Origin: Periplaneta americana
Taxonomy: Eukaryota; Arthropoda; Insecta; Blattodea; Blattidae
Assembly: GCF_040183065.1 (NCBI RefSeq)
Contig: NC_091119.1
Span: forward strand, 209,130,298 to 209,194,297
DNA length: 64,000 bases
Direction: 5' to 3'
This document shows, piece by piece, positions 36,920 to 47,510 of this stretch. The notes below the pieces were generated by a model, which made no database searches, was not told where the DNA came from, and saw nothing but the letters and a program-made list of their open reading frames with translations. How positions within the stretch are numbered: the first letter of the stretch is position 1; each line of letters begins with the position of its first letter. The translations under genes were made by a program, and so were the position numbers.

Positions 36920-37160
36920 CGCCATGGTGGTCTAGTCCTAGTGGCTAGAGCGATGAACTTATAATTGTGGACCCGGGTTCGGTCCCCGTCGTAATCCAGA
37001 TTAATAATGTGTGTTCCAGGTAAGACAGGAATTTTCTTCGGGAGCTCCGGTTCCCCTGTGCCATCTCAACAAATCTCCACCATCATCTCATCTCAGCGAT
37101 TGTAGCGTAGACTAGCCCCCTACGGCGTACCCTGGGCAACGGCTGTCTACATAAATGGGG
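36920..37160 (+). mobile_element. tRNA-derived SINE candidate, family D
   Basis: A tRNA-like head has TGGTCTAGTCCTAGTGG (A-box-like) and GGTTCGGTCCC (B box). The body includes CTTCGGGAGCTCCGGTTCCC and CTACGGCGTACCCTGGGCAA, of SINE character. Target duplication not found. Confidence 0.55.
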
Positions 37161-38490
37161 TCACATGAGTAAATGAAGTCATTTACCCGCTATTAGCACG
37201 GAAAATCACGAGACACGAAATGCATCTTACACTTCAGGTTTCATGGTACTATAAGTGACGTCAAAAAATTACAATTTTTCTCTGTTGTCCTTTGAACACA
37301 GAAGTTTAACAAAAAAATCCGTTCAACACTACAGAATAAGTGGCTGGCAGATGGGACAAGGAAAGCAAAGGTGTGGGATAAGGACGTGTCTCATTTGGCT
37401 GCTTCAATCTGCGTTAACACAACAGGAAGCAGCTGATTACGATCCGGAGTGGGGGGGGGGTACCCAACGTGTTGTGTGTTGCGTGGGCTTTGGATACGAT
37501 TCCTGGTTGAGTTCGGATCTGACAGAGACCAGTGATGAAAATATTCAGCACTACTTTCTTCAAGCCGCCGAGTTCCGTGTACAAACCGCGCGACAAGAGT
37601 CTGATAATTACTTGATATTCGTCTTATATTTAGAGAAAACCTCGGTAAAGCCAAACAGACAATCAGCTAACTTCTCTGGGTCCCGTGTTTGTCCCTGGAT
37701 GAGAGAGTTCTAAGCAAAACTAATCGGTCACATCTCGCCACGAAGTTTCCTGATAACAGACATGAGGCTGCAGAGATTTCTGATGGTCGAATGAGGAAAA
37801 ATAAGATCCTAATCTTCCTAAAATAAAAATGTGTAGGCAGAACTGGGTGGAAGAACGTAAATATTCCAAGGCTTATCACTCACCTAACATGGAATTAATT
37901 AATATCGTTGTGTGTCGGTCATGAATTAACTGGAAACGTTATCTTTAGTGGTGCGTTTATGACTTCGCATAACTTTCATCAAAAGTGATTTACGAAAATT
38001 TAAAATCTTTACACAAGATTTTTTACAACAAACTATAACTAAAAATGAAGGCTGTTTTCCTGCTTCAACGCATCTGATGGCAGGTTATCTACCTGCTCAT
38101 AAGACCATTCTAACAATGCTTTCGCTGAAATTGTAGGTGGCAGCACCAAACATACTGTATAACCTAAACTATGGTCCCAGTCAAGACGTTCCAGTTGGCA
38201 TGGTAATGTACAATAATTTGGCATATTATGAACGATTTTCACTAACGATAAATATTATTTCTAATACTGGAGTACAAAAGAACATTGTTTAAAAACAACA
38301 GTGTCATTTCATTTGTTAACTCCGTTGTTTTCATCATACTTAGGCCTAATGCATTTTTCATACTGACGATAATCATTTTGATAATGTTATTCTACACCCA
38401 CCCGCCTCTTTGTTTTTGTTCCCTGTTACTGAAACAGAGTTATTAAAAATTACTAAAACTTCCAAAAAATAATACGAGTACTTCTGGTCC
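37161..38490. other. No gene recognised
   Basis: Contains a 152-residue plus-strand open frame (37,255-37,713) that spans a run of ten G and matches no family. No splice context supports it. Confidence 0.35.
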
Positions 38491-38818
38491 AGACTGCTTA
38501 TCACCCAGAACATTAAAGTTCCTAATTGATTACATAACCAAACCGTTAGTTCACATTTTCAATTTGTTTTATACATGGCACTTTCCCTTCAAAATTAAAA
38601 CAGGCTGTTATTCTTCCAATTTATAAATCTGGAGAAAAAAGGCATGCATAACTATAAGCCAATTTCTTTTCTCTCTATTGCTTCTAGAGTTTTAGAAAAA
38701 TGCATAAAAGTACATTTAATTAGCTTCTTAGAAGAACATGATATATTGAACAAGAATCAATTTGGATTTCGAAATTATTTTAGTAGGTCCTACTGTTGAT
38801 GCTATCTTTAATGTAACC

Positions 38819-39920
38819 AAAAGAGCACATTTCAATTTTGTATTACAGACAAACTATCAAAGATAGAAACACAATGCGCATGTCACTGGATAGAGAAAGG
38901 TTCAAAGTTTGGACACAGCTGCACTATTGTTTGTTTATAGCAACATGGCTACTACATCACAGGAAAAATCGCGAGATGTCAATCCATTGTGAAAGTGCAA
39001 CGTGCGTTCCGCCGTCGATTCAACAAACAGCAGATTTATGACTGAAGATAAAACGGAAGAGCACTGGTCGAACTTATCCGAGATGCTTCTCACGGAGCCC
39101 CCAGAAATCCACACGACGGGCAAGCCAGCAAATTCAACTTCCTCAATCAACGGTATGGCGTGTTCTTAGACGACGCCTTACAAGTTGCAGTTACTGCACA
39201 AATAGCGTCCATCGACGAATTTTCCACTTCAATTCTCGAGGATATGGAAGAGGGCAATTTTTCCGAACGACTCATCTTTTCGGATGAATCGACGTTTCAT
39301 CTCTCAAGTAAAGTTAATCGCCATAATGTTCGAATTTGGGGGGCAGAAAATCCTGGCGTACTCGTCGAACTTGAAAGAGACTCACCGAAAATGAATAAAC
39401 GAAGTTTATGGACCTTCCTTTTTTGCGGAGCAAACTGTGACAGGAACATCATACGTGGACATGCTGCAAAACTGGTTGTTTCCTCAACTTCACGAAGATT
39501 CAAATGACTTCATTTTCATGCAAGATGGCGCCCCGTCTCACTTTCACCTTGAGGTGCGGCGTTATCTGAACAACACCATTCCACAGCGTTGGACAAGATC
39601 TTGTTCATTGTGTTTGGCCTCCCAGGTCACCAGACCTTACTCCTTGTGATTTTTATCTATGGGAGTACACAAAAGACACAGCGTTTGTCCCACCTTTGGC
39701 AGCTACTCTTGAAGATCTGAGAAATAGAATTGTTGAAACTGTCAATTCAATAAACAGACCAGCTGATGCGTGTGTGAATGAACTGGACTACCGTCTCGCG
39801 CAACACATGGTGCTCAAGTGTCTGTAGGATAAAACTTTGGACCTTCCTTTATTCACTGACATGCGCAATGTGTTTCTATCTTTGATAGTTTGTAATACAA
39901 AATTGAAATCTGCTCTTTCA
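38819..39920 (+). mobile_element. Tc1/mariner-superfamily DNA transposon (DUF4817-type), decayed
   Basis: Terminal inverted repeats of about 90 bp: the left has TTTCAATTTTGTATTACA and ACTATCAAAGATAGAAACAC; the right carries the reverse complement near 39,850-39,915. Inside, the plus strand keeps three catalytic blocks: LIFSDESTFHLSSKVNRHNV (39,271-39,330), FIFMQDGAPSHFHLEVRRYL (39,510-39,570) and PRSPDLTPCDFYLWEYTKD (near 39,622-39,678), but in different frames. The C-terminal helix VNELDYRLAQHM follows. It is inserted in the LINE at 38,500-41,380. Confidence 0.85.
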
Positions 39921-39996
39921 TTTTGAATCATAGTGTTTGGCCTGTAAAAATAAATGTTTAGGTGTTTTATTGACATTAGAAAAGTCTATATTATTA

Positions 39997-40329
39997 AATC
40001 CGTGGCGCTACAGCCCGTGAAGGGCCTAGACCGACCAGCCGGCTGCTGGCCTCACGCTCACATGCCGAAGCAAATCCAACCAGAATGGAGGTATCGTGTG
40101 GTTAGCACGATGATCCCCCCAGCCGTTATAGCTGGTATTCGCAACCGGATTTCGCTACCTATCGTAGCTCCCCAAGTACATCACGATGCTGGGTGGGCAC
40201 CGGTCCCATACACTGGCCGAAATTTCATGAGAAAATTTCTTCCCCCATGAGGACTTGAACCAGCGCGCATTTCGTAACGCGAGTTCTAGGCAGGATGCCT
40301 TAGACCGTGACGCCACGGTGCGGGACCCT
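39997..40329 (-). mobile_element. tRNA-headed SINE-like repeat, family B, copy 2
   Basis: Minus orientation, same landmarks as the copies at 5.8 and 49.0 kb, with a better-preserved head (CCCGCACCGTGGCGTCACGG; AGGACTTGAACC is the complement of the B-box region). A 10-bp TATATTATTA flanks it at 39,987-39,996 and 40,330-40,339. It interrupts the LINE. Confidence 0.85.
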
Positions 40330-41380
40330 TATATTATTAGAAAAATTAAATAGGATAGAAATTAATGGAACTGTTTTGAAATTGTTTGCTTTTTGCTTCA
40401 GCACCAGTAATGACTTTAGTAGCATTCGAAATATTAATATCGATATCCCACAGGGTCTGTCCTTGGTCCTATTTAGTTTTTTTTTAATATATTAGGCCTA
40501 ATGATTTACTGGCAGTTAATTTAGAAAAATTCAATAGTGAGATATTTTCGTATGCGGACGATAATGTTGTTATTTTTACAGGCAAAACTTGGAATGATAC
40601 CTACCATAATGCAAATAATGGCATCACTTTGATTCCAATCTATTTGTCTTCAATCGTACTAAAACTACGGTTGTACCATTTTCGTTAACATCTGTTGGTA
40701 TGAAATCTCCTGATTCGCTCTTGTATTAAAAAATTTATACATTCAATTATTGTTCTTCTAATATAATATTGTTGACTGTCCTATTCGAAATGAATCTCAA
40801 GTATCTCGGAATAATACTCGACCAGCACTTGCGTTGGGATGAACATGTTCTTTTCCTTTGCAATATATTAAGAAAAATTGATTATTTTGTTATCTTACGA
40901 AATTACTTGACTATTCAAACTTTACAAACGATTTACCTCGCATTAGTACAAGCTACATATATTACAATACGGTATTATAGGATAGGATTGTGCTTTTAGT
41001 ACCTCTCTCATGCCAATAACACTGCTACAGAAAAGAATAAAAAAAATATATCTGTCTTAATAAGCCTGTTGATTATCCCTCAGAACTGTTGTATTCTGAA
41101 TTTAAAGTATTTAATATCCATCAAATTTATAACAATGTCTTATTGAATTTGGTACATAAAAACCGTAATATATTTAATTTTTATTCGCATAAATAATAAA
41201 ACCAAAACATCAGACAACATAATATGCTTGACAGAACCTAAATGTACCACAACTGCAGCTTATAATCAGAGTAGCAACTCCGTTCAAGACTCTAACAGGA
41301 TAACAGCTAAATTACCAAACATTTAATGCTCCTTATTAAAAAAAAATAAAAAAAAATAAATAAATAAAAACAATTAAAAA

Positions 41381-41850
41381 GTATTGTTTCGGGAGGCTAT
41401 ATAAAGTTTCAATTACTGTAATATCTGTTTTTTCTCTTTTTACTTTTTATTTTTTGTTAATTAATTAAATACTTGTTTTAAAATTTTGTGGAATACCTCC
41501 TGAGCACGAGTATGTATTCTTTCTGGGGGTGCTAGAGTGATTTTTAAATATAAAAAAAACAATATGTATCTTTATTGTAGGAATTAAAATTATTCTTACT
41601 ATTATTATTTGCAGGTCATCTTGAATATACTGCATTGGATCAAAGTGTTTTTATATACATTATACAGATGTAGTTTTTAGTAATATGAGTGCTCTGGAGT
41701 ATCAGGGAAATATATGACCTTAATGTTCTGGCTGATATGTGCATCTATTATCAGGCAGTACATCTCACTTGACGATATGTGTCAGAGGAAGAACAATTGT
41801 TTGTATACATCTGAAGTCTGACTAGTGTAATATGTAGCTAATCAGCCTTT
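41381..41850. other. LINE 3' region or intergenic DNA
   Basis: AT-rich, no coding signal. It may include the untranslated 3' part of the LINE. Confidence 0.3.
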
Positions 41851-41992
41851 GTATGCAATGGAGGGGGAAAGGAACTGGCCACCCTACCCCACTATCTCCT
41901 GGCTTAGTTGCCTCGCCTCATGAGTGATGCCTGATTTGGTGTCACTTATGGGGTTCAAACCTGTCTTCGTTCAGTTGACTAAACAACAACAT
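41850..41992 (+). repeat. Dispersed repeat (GTATGCAATGGAGGGG family), copy 1
   Basis: Contains TGTATGCAATGGAGGGG, GGAACTGGCCACCCTACCC, ATCTCCTGGC and GACTAAACAACAACA. Found inverted at 61,925-62,060, and a short piece lies at 17,317-17,352 beside lipocalin exon 2. Probably a short interspersed element. Confidence 0.65.
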
Positions 41993-42424
41993 TATTATTT
42001 ACTGAAAGGGTTAGATGGATAAACTTACATCATGAAATCGTCTTCAACAAAATCTGTAAACAGTAACATGCTACCTAATAGTTCACAACAATATTATTAT
42101 TGAATTTTAAAGATTTTAAGCGACAAGTTCATTCCATATTGTACTTCTAGCCTTGCAAGGTCTTTTTATTAGGTGTCTTTTCTGTGAGTTCATTTGTTTT
42201 AAATAGTGTATCTACTCTACACTTTCAAATAAATGTTATCAAAGCTGTCTTCTTCGGTATAGAATTTAAATTTCTTCCTTATGTATTCTTTTTCAAAATG
42301 TCCTATTATGTTCATTTGCACAGTTACATTTCCACAAAAAATTAAGCACTGATTTTCAACAAACGCGTCTGATATGCAGACGATCCTTAGTAAAACTGAT
42401 GACGATCACGCCTTTGCACAGTGA

Positions 42425-42642
42425 ATTTTAAATTTTTTTAAATTTTATTGGGTTATTTTACGACGCTGTATCAACATTAGGTTATTTAGCGTCTGAATGA
42501 CATGAAGGTGAATAATGCCGGTGAAATGAGTCCGGGGTCCAGCACCGAAAGTTGCCCAGCATTTGCTCGTATTGGGTTGAGGGAAAACCCCGGAAAAAAC
42601 CTCAAGCAGGTAACTTGCCCCGACCAGGATACGAACCCGGGC
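42425..42642 (-). mobile_element. tRNA-headed SINE, family A, copy 6 (5'-truncated)
   Basis: Minus orientation. The tRNA head upstream of the B box is missing: the element stops at GAACCCGGGC. It is nevertheless flanked by a perfect 11-bp TTGCACAGTGA (42,414-42,424 and 42,643-42,653), so truncation happened during insertion. Confidence 0.9.
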
Positions 42643-42667
42643 TTGCACAGTGATCCTTCGCAAATCT

Positions 42668-42845
42668 AGATGGACAAAATTAATAACTTTTCTCCTATCT
42701 AACAGATTTTCATGAAACTTTGTACAGTAGTTACAAATAGTATATTTGTTTTCTGATTATGTTTGTGTAAGGAAAACTACCTCTTATATGGGGGTGGGGG
42801 TGCACTTAGACAAAATTAGTAACTTTTCTCCTATCTAAAACGGAA
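42668..42845 (+). repeat. Two-copy direct repeat (about 140 bp apart)
   Basis: GACAAAATTAATAACTTTTC and TCCTATCTAA recur with one change near 42,808. The intervening DNA includes a G-rich run (GGGGGTGGGGGTG). Unclassified. Confidence 0.65.
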
Positions 42846-42849
42846 TACA

Positions 42850-43400
42850 TCTAACATAAACAAGGCTGTATGATAAAGGGAAGTGATGGGCGACTGATGT
42901 TATCCAGGTGCTTAAAGGGCTGCAAATAAATTCAAAGTCGCTAGGTTCCGCGAAAGTTTCTCTATTGATCCAACTCAGCGCCTTTCCAGAAATATTTCGG
43001 CATAAAAAATGTGATTCTATCTCATCCTCAATTTTGTACGTCTATATATACATTTAAAATATTATAGAGCTACTTATAAATGAAAGTCACCGAATAAATT
43101 ATACGTTACGGTTAAAATAATAAACGAAATCCAAAAAGTTGTAAATTTATATTATAATTCAAAATTGCAATTTATTGGCGAATTCAGAAACTTTGTTTTT
43201 CTACCGTAAAAACCGTACAAATTATAAGTTCCTCGTTTCGAATAATAAAAATAACAGTAAAAACGATGTCAGGGTTCTAAAAAACGCGAGGATAAATTAC
43301 TCAAATTATTTATTAAACGAAATGCATAAACAATTTTTTTGAAATGCATAGTAGAAAATTTTAATTTTGGCAAGGATTTTTCATTTCCGGATCACTGTGC
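42850..43400. other. No gene recognised
   Basis: AT-rich DNA, no motif. Confidence 0.35.
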
Positions 43401-43404
43401 CTGG

Positions 43405-43640
43405 CTCAAACGCTAGCGCGCTGGTCTTTTAACCAGGTGGTCCGGGTTCGACACTCAGAATTCCAGATCGGGATGGAATTTGTAATGAATAAAGCACACG
43501 CTGCGGAGAGTTTTCTCGGGGTACTCTCCACCTTCCCCTAGTTTCATCTATCATCTTCAGTAGTTAAAAATAGTCTGAGGCGAAGTCTCCGGGTTTCCGT
43601 TCTAGTGCAAGACAGCTTGCTGATCACTCAGGCCTATACA
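43405..43640 (+). mobile_element. tRNA-derived SINE candidate, family E
   Basis: Head TGGCTCAAACGCTAGCGCGC (A-box-like), an anticodon-like loop CTTTTAA, then GGGTTCGACACTC (degraded B box). The body has ACGCTGCGGAGAGTTTTCTC and a CTCCACCTTCCCC stretch. Anticodon TTT would hint at a tRNA-Lys ancestor. No clear target duplication. Confidence 0.55.
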
Positions 43641-44570
43641 TCCGATCAAGAGATGACTGTTAATTTGACGTTCGTCAAGCAATTCTAATAGGCCCTACTC
43701 GTGAGATTTTAAATACTGCTAACAGAAGGAAATACATCACAGTTTCCAAAATGTTACCTTTCGGTTCACGGCTTTCCCTGCCAAAAAAAGTCAAACATTT
43801 CCATTTAATAAGGTAGGCATTATAAACAATGCACAAGCAACAGTTGATATTATTTTAAGTGCGCAGAAGGCCACCAGGGATAACGAGCCACGCTGAGTGT
43901 AACTGTAAGGGGAATGCTAGGTAATCCAGTGGCACATTGTATTAATGTCGCTAAATACCACTTCCCTAGCACCAATTCCATCGACGAAAGTTGATTTAGC
44001 GTAGTTAAATAATACTGAACTACAAAACACACAAGGAAAGAGACTAGAGTAATGCCCCCCCCCGGGGTACGAAGGGCAGTTTTTATAGAAGTAAAATAAC
44101 ACTTATGTGTTTAATTTATAAAGAATATTTTATGTCACATTAAACTGATTTTAATTTGTGATACTAGGGCGTTATTAACCAGAAATAATATGAAATAAAT
44201 TGTAAAGGAAATATGTCCACAGATCTAATCTATTATGGTGAACAAAATGACGAAATATCTGATTAAAATGAAGCAAAAACTGAACGAAGAGCAAACTGTG
44301 GCACTGCAAAATCGCATCAATCTTCATTCATATTTCTGGATTTATAGTAGACCTAATTATCATTGTTAAGTAGTCGAGATTAAATAGGACAGGGTAACTT
44401 TCATTTAGTTGTTGAACGGCACAACGGTAGCTGTTAAGTGCCTGGTTAGAGTTAGTGGCAAGTGCAGCTTCCGAGCACACTTATCAAAAAGACAAGAACT
44501 GCAAGAGGCAAAGAAATAAAAATTTCTAGTTTTGAGGGGTGAATTTCCCAAAATCTCGGCTGTGAACATA
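43641..44570. other. No gene recognised
   Basis: AT-rich DNA between a SINE and lipocalin exon 1a; a run of nine C at about 44,056. Confidence 0.35.
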
Positions 44571-44576
44571 TTTTAC

Positions 44577-44699
44577 CTGGTCCATGTCGAAATCATGCTG
44601 CGATTTGATTTCCGGGCACTCGTTGGCGCCGTCCCCCTGAAGGGGCGTGGTCTGCAAAGCGACGAGCATCACGGCGAGAAGAGCACCACACCACTCCAT
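44577..44699 (-). CDS. Lipocalin exon 1a: signal peptide and N-terminal strand
   Basis: Codes for 41 residues. A basic-free N-terminus is followed by a hydrophobic core (GALLAVMLVAL, residues 5-15) and small residues near 20-23, a typical signal peptide. The mature start has C28-P29 and then FDMDQ (37-41), the usual spacing before a lipocalin GxW motif. The exon ends CAG with donor GTAAAA, phase 0. I chose the ATG at 44,699 because it has G at -3 and +4 and gives a clean signal peptide; an in-frame upstream ATG at 44,732 would add 11 polar residues. Spliced to exon 2 the junction reads MDQ-LMGDWY, matching the family pattern. A TGACGTCA element lies about 105 bases upstream. The nearest alternative, a separate paralogue with its other exons lost, is less likely because no second exon 2 was found nearby. 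Confidence 0.82.
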
Positions 44700-44801
44700 C
44701 ACACACGAATCACTTGGGCAAGCGGCGGGCACCGACTATGTGACCGGCTGACGAGGGAGGATTGAGCAGCCTTCAATTACACACGAATTGAGACAATTTA
44801 G

Positions 44802-44809
44802 TGACGTCA
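44802..44809. promoter_or_regulatory. CRE-like palindrome upstream of exon 1a
   Basis: A perfect TGACGTCA palindrome lies 103 bases upstream of the exon 1a start codon. This is the known CREB/ATF core site. Position fits a proximal promoter of the minus-strand lipocalin transcript, but there is no clear TATA box and function is inferred only. Confidence 0.3.
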
Positions 44810-45092
44810 GAATCTGTTTCTTGCAGGGCGAGGCGTCACTGAGCGGACTAATCAGTTACCGTCATCACAATCGCAGAGGTTCGTTCCCGTCCCGTCTGTT
44901 CACGACAGTCATCGAAAACTATGTATGTCGCCATATATTAATTTATATCAACACGTTCCTAGCCTCGGCTTTTTTTTATTATGATTACCACTGTCGTCCA
45001 TATAACTATATCGTTGTGCTTGTTTCCTCATCATGGTCTTCTATATACGTCTATTTAATATCATGTTCATCGTCGACTACATCGTTATATTG

Positions 45093-46026
45093 TTCCATTA
45101 TTAGGGTAAACATTGTCGAATATAAACATGGTCGTATGGATTCTGTATTACGGTGATAATTGTTAACTATGTACATCGTTGTATGGTTCCATTATAAAGG
45201 TAAACATTGTCGAATATAAACATGGTCGTATGGATTCTGTATTACGGTGATAATTGTTAACTATGTACATCATTGTATGGGTCCATTATCCATTATAACG
45301 GTAAACATTGTCGAATATAAACATGGTCGTATGGATTCTGTATTACGGTGATCATTGTCAACTATGTACATCGTTGTATGGTTCCATTATAAAGGTAAAC
45401 ATTGACGAATATAAACAAGGTCGTATGGATTCTGTATTACGGTGATAATTGTCAACTATGTACATCGTTGAATGGTTCCATTATAATGGTAAACATTGTC
45501 GAATATAAACATGGTCGTATGGATTCTGTATTACGGTGATCATTGTCAACTATGTACATCGTTGTATGGTTCCATTATAAAGGTAAACATTGACGAATAT
45601 AAACATGGTCGTATGGATTCTGTATTACGGTGATAATTGTCAACTATGTACATCGTTGAATGGTTCCATTATAATGGTAAACATTGTCGAATATAAACAT
45701 GGTCGTATGGATTCTGTATTACGGTGATAATTGTTAACTATGTACATCGTTGTATGGTTCCATTATAAAGGTAAACATTGACGAATATAAACATGGTCGT
45801 ATGGATTCTGTATTACGGTGATAATTGTCAACTATGTACATCGTTGAATGGTTCCATTATAATGGTAAACATTGTCGAATATAAACATGGTCGTATGGAT
45901 TCTGTATTACGGTGATAATTGTTAACTATGTACATCGTTGTATGGTTCCATTATAAAGGTAAACATTGACGAATATAAACATGGTCGTATGGATTCTGTA
46001 TTACGGTGATAATTGTTAACTATGTA
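45093..46026 (+). repeat. 94-bp satellite with dimeric higher-order pattern, left part
   Basis: The word CGAATATAAACA starts at 45,117, 45,211, 45,312, 45,406, 45,500, 45,594, 45,688, 45,782, 45,876 and 45,970: 94 bases apart except one 101-base step. From 45,312 on, two types alternate strictly: type A (ATTGTCG...GTATGGTTCC...AAAGG) and type B (ATTGACG...GAATGGTTCC...AATGG), a 188-bp dimer. Degenerate units extend to the left. The array is cut at 46,026 by a transposon and resumes at 51,251. Confidence 0.95.
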
Positions 46027-46164
46027 CAGCTGTCAAAAAAAAAAAAGTGGCCGCACTCGTGGACAGCGAATATTTTCAAAGACCACTTCGGGTCGCGGCG
46101 ATGTTACACGATGCATGTGCTTGTACAAGCAGTTCCGGAACTATGAAAGTGTTCCATATCTGCT

Positions 46165-46245
46165 CCTCGCAGACCAGCGGTAGAGTGCTTGTTTAATGAT
46201 CCAAAGGTTCTGGGTTCGGGCCTTCTTCAAGTTTTCATTTTATTT
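46165..46245 (+). other. tRNA-like sequence near left end of the 5.2-kb element
   Basis: CAGACCAGCGGTAGAGTGCT (D-arm-like) and TTCTGGGTTCGGGCC (T-arm-like) have tRNA order and spacing, but pairing is imperfect. It lies about 140 bases inside the left end and reads inward. Confidence 0.4.
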
Positions 46246-46247
46246 TT

Positions 46248-47340
46248 TAATCGTTCTTTAGCGATGTAAATGATATTCCAATTATCATTTATATCCAGTT
46301 ATCTTTCTCGATGGATATCACGTTATTTATATTTTGTTATCGTTCTTTAGAGATATGAATAAAATTCAAGTCATCATTTGTATTCTGTTATCGTTTTATA
46401 ACGATATGAATAATAATTATTACTATTGTAGCTACAGTATCTCCAATGGGGGTTAGCCCTATTTTACATATGTATGTTAGGGCTATAGTTTTATACACAA
46501 AAAAAGATAAGCATAAAGAGAAATGGAAAAGAAAATTAAATTAGCTTACGCGATGTAAACAAAACATAAACAATCCGTAAATTAGGCATTGCGATTGCAA
46601 AACAAATATCAGTTATCAATTTGAAACATACAAAAACATTAACAACACACATACGTAACACTTCTATAACACAAATATGCAGCTTTCCGTACCATACATC
46701 ATAAATTAATACACAATAGTCACACAGACACAATCAAACTATAATTACGACATTGCGACGACATCAAGCATCCCATAACTGACTCACATACATAACAAAT
46801 CAAGCATCCGTTGCAACACATACACTTCAACATAGTAACCACACTTTTAAAAGTTACAAATTTGGCTCCAAGAAGAATAAATAGGACACTGTTACTAATT
46901 ACTATTCTTCTACAATTTCTTAAATACATCTGTAATAAATCTGTGAAATTCCGATATGAATAATATTCACGTTTTTTATATTGTTATCGTTCTTTAGCGA
47001 TATAAATAATATTCAAGTTATCATTTATATTGTTTTCCTTCATTAGCATTATAAAATAATATTCAAGTTATTTATATTGTTATTGTTCTTTCGCAATATA
47101 AATAATCTGTATTTTATGTAAGTAATTATTATAACACAAATAAACACCTTTCTTTGTAAAATAGGTTATTTTATTTAGATAATTAAATACGTATTATATA
47201 ATATCTTATATTAATTAAACAAACCGATATTTATCATTTATATTGTGTTATCGTTCTTTAGTGATACTGTATAAATAATATTCAAGTTATTTATATTGTA
47301 ATCGTTCTTTAGCGATATAAATAACATAAATTTAATATTA
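46248..47340 (+). repeat. Hairpin-forming repeats (ATCGTTCTTTAGCGAT family)
   Basis: At least seven copies of a word close to TTATCGTTCTTTAGCGATATAA, near 46,251, 46,340, 46,388, 46,985, 47,090, 47,249 and 47,307. Each has short inverted arms (ATCG/CGAT, extended by TATA) around an eight-base loop. AATATTCAAGTTAT and TTTATATT recur between them. Confidence 0.8.
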
Positions 47341-47424
47341 GGTTTGGAAAAATCCAGTTGCATAATACTGCTATTAGTTTTTCTTTTTGTATTATTACAT
47401 TATACTATCTTGAACCACAATAAA

Positions 47425-47510
47425 ATGAAAAGGAGTAACGAGGAATTGAACCTGAGACGTTGACATCTAAATTCCGACGTTCGTCCGCTGAGCTACGCAA
47501 GCCCCTACCA
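47425..47510 (-). other. tRNA-like sequence
   Basis: The minus strand reads GCGTAGCTCAGCGGACGAAC (A-box-like), then CTCAGGTTCAATTCCTCG (B-box-like, T-arm pairs GAGG/CCTC approximately). It looks like a degraded tRNA or SINE head. No acceptor-stem pairing is convincing. Confidence 0.45.

Larger units (their letters stand above)
38500..41380 (+). pseudogene. Jockey/CR1-like LINE reverse transcriptase, twice interrupted
   Basis: Reverse transcriptase pieces run in order: PSKLKQAVILPIYKSGEK (near 38,587), LEEHDILNKNQFGFRN (near 38,730), DAIFNVTK (about 38,797-38,820); a DNA transposon; FIDIRKVY (39,964-39,990); a SINE; ILLEKLNRIEINGTVLKLF (from 40,331); DIPQGLSLVL (40,440-40,470); SYADDNVVIF (near 40,550), which keeps the catalytic Tyr-Ala-Asp-Asp; and YLGIILDQHLRWDEHV (40,801-40,848). 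The 3' region becomes A-rich near 41,335-41,380. Stops and frameshifts show that the LINE is dead. The insertion points fit exactly between neighbouring conserved blocks. Confidence 0.85.
13293..44699 (-). other. Lipocalin gene span (three-exon model, two first exons)
   Basis: This groups the exons that form one minus-strand lipocalin gene. From 5' to 3': exon 1a (44,577-44,699) or exon 1b (30,124-30,240), exon 2 (17,384-17,606), exon 3 (13,609-13,913). The exon 1/2 junction is phase 0 and the exon 2/3 junction phase 1. Conceptual products are 216 residues (1a form) or 214 (1b form), right for a secreted lipocalin plus an anchor tail. All four exons are much richer in GC than their surroundings. 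A possible AATAAA polyadenylation signal lies on the minus strand at 13,293-13,298, about 310 bases past the stop. Introns of 3.5, 12.5 and 27 kb hold mainly transposon relics. The extracellular lipocalin of the apolipoprotein D/Lazarillo type is the best family match; ligand and tissue cannot be told from sequence. Confidence 0.8.

Noticed and set aside
37255-37713. 152-residue plus-strand open frame
   Set aside because: No recognisable domain, spans a run of ten G, no splice or promoter context; kept only as unrecognised sequence.
38819-39920. Domesticated transposase gene
   Set aside because: Catalytic blocks are in different frames and TIRs are still present, so it is a decayed transposon and not a host gene.
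45093-46026. Telomeric or centromeric origin of the 94-bp array
   Set aside because: No TTAGG arrays nearby, and the array is only about 1.2 kb in total; cannot be assigned to a centromere from this window.
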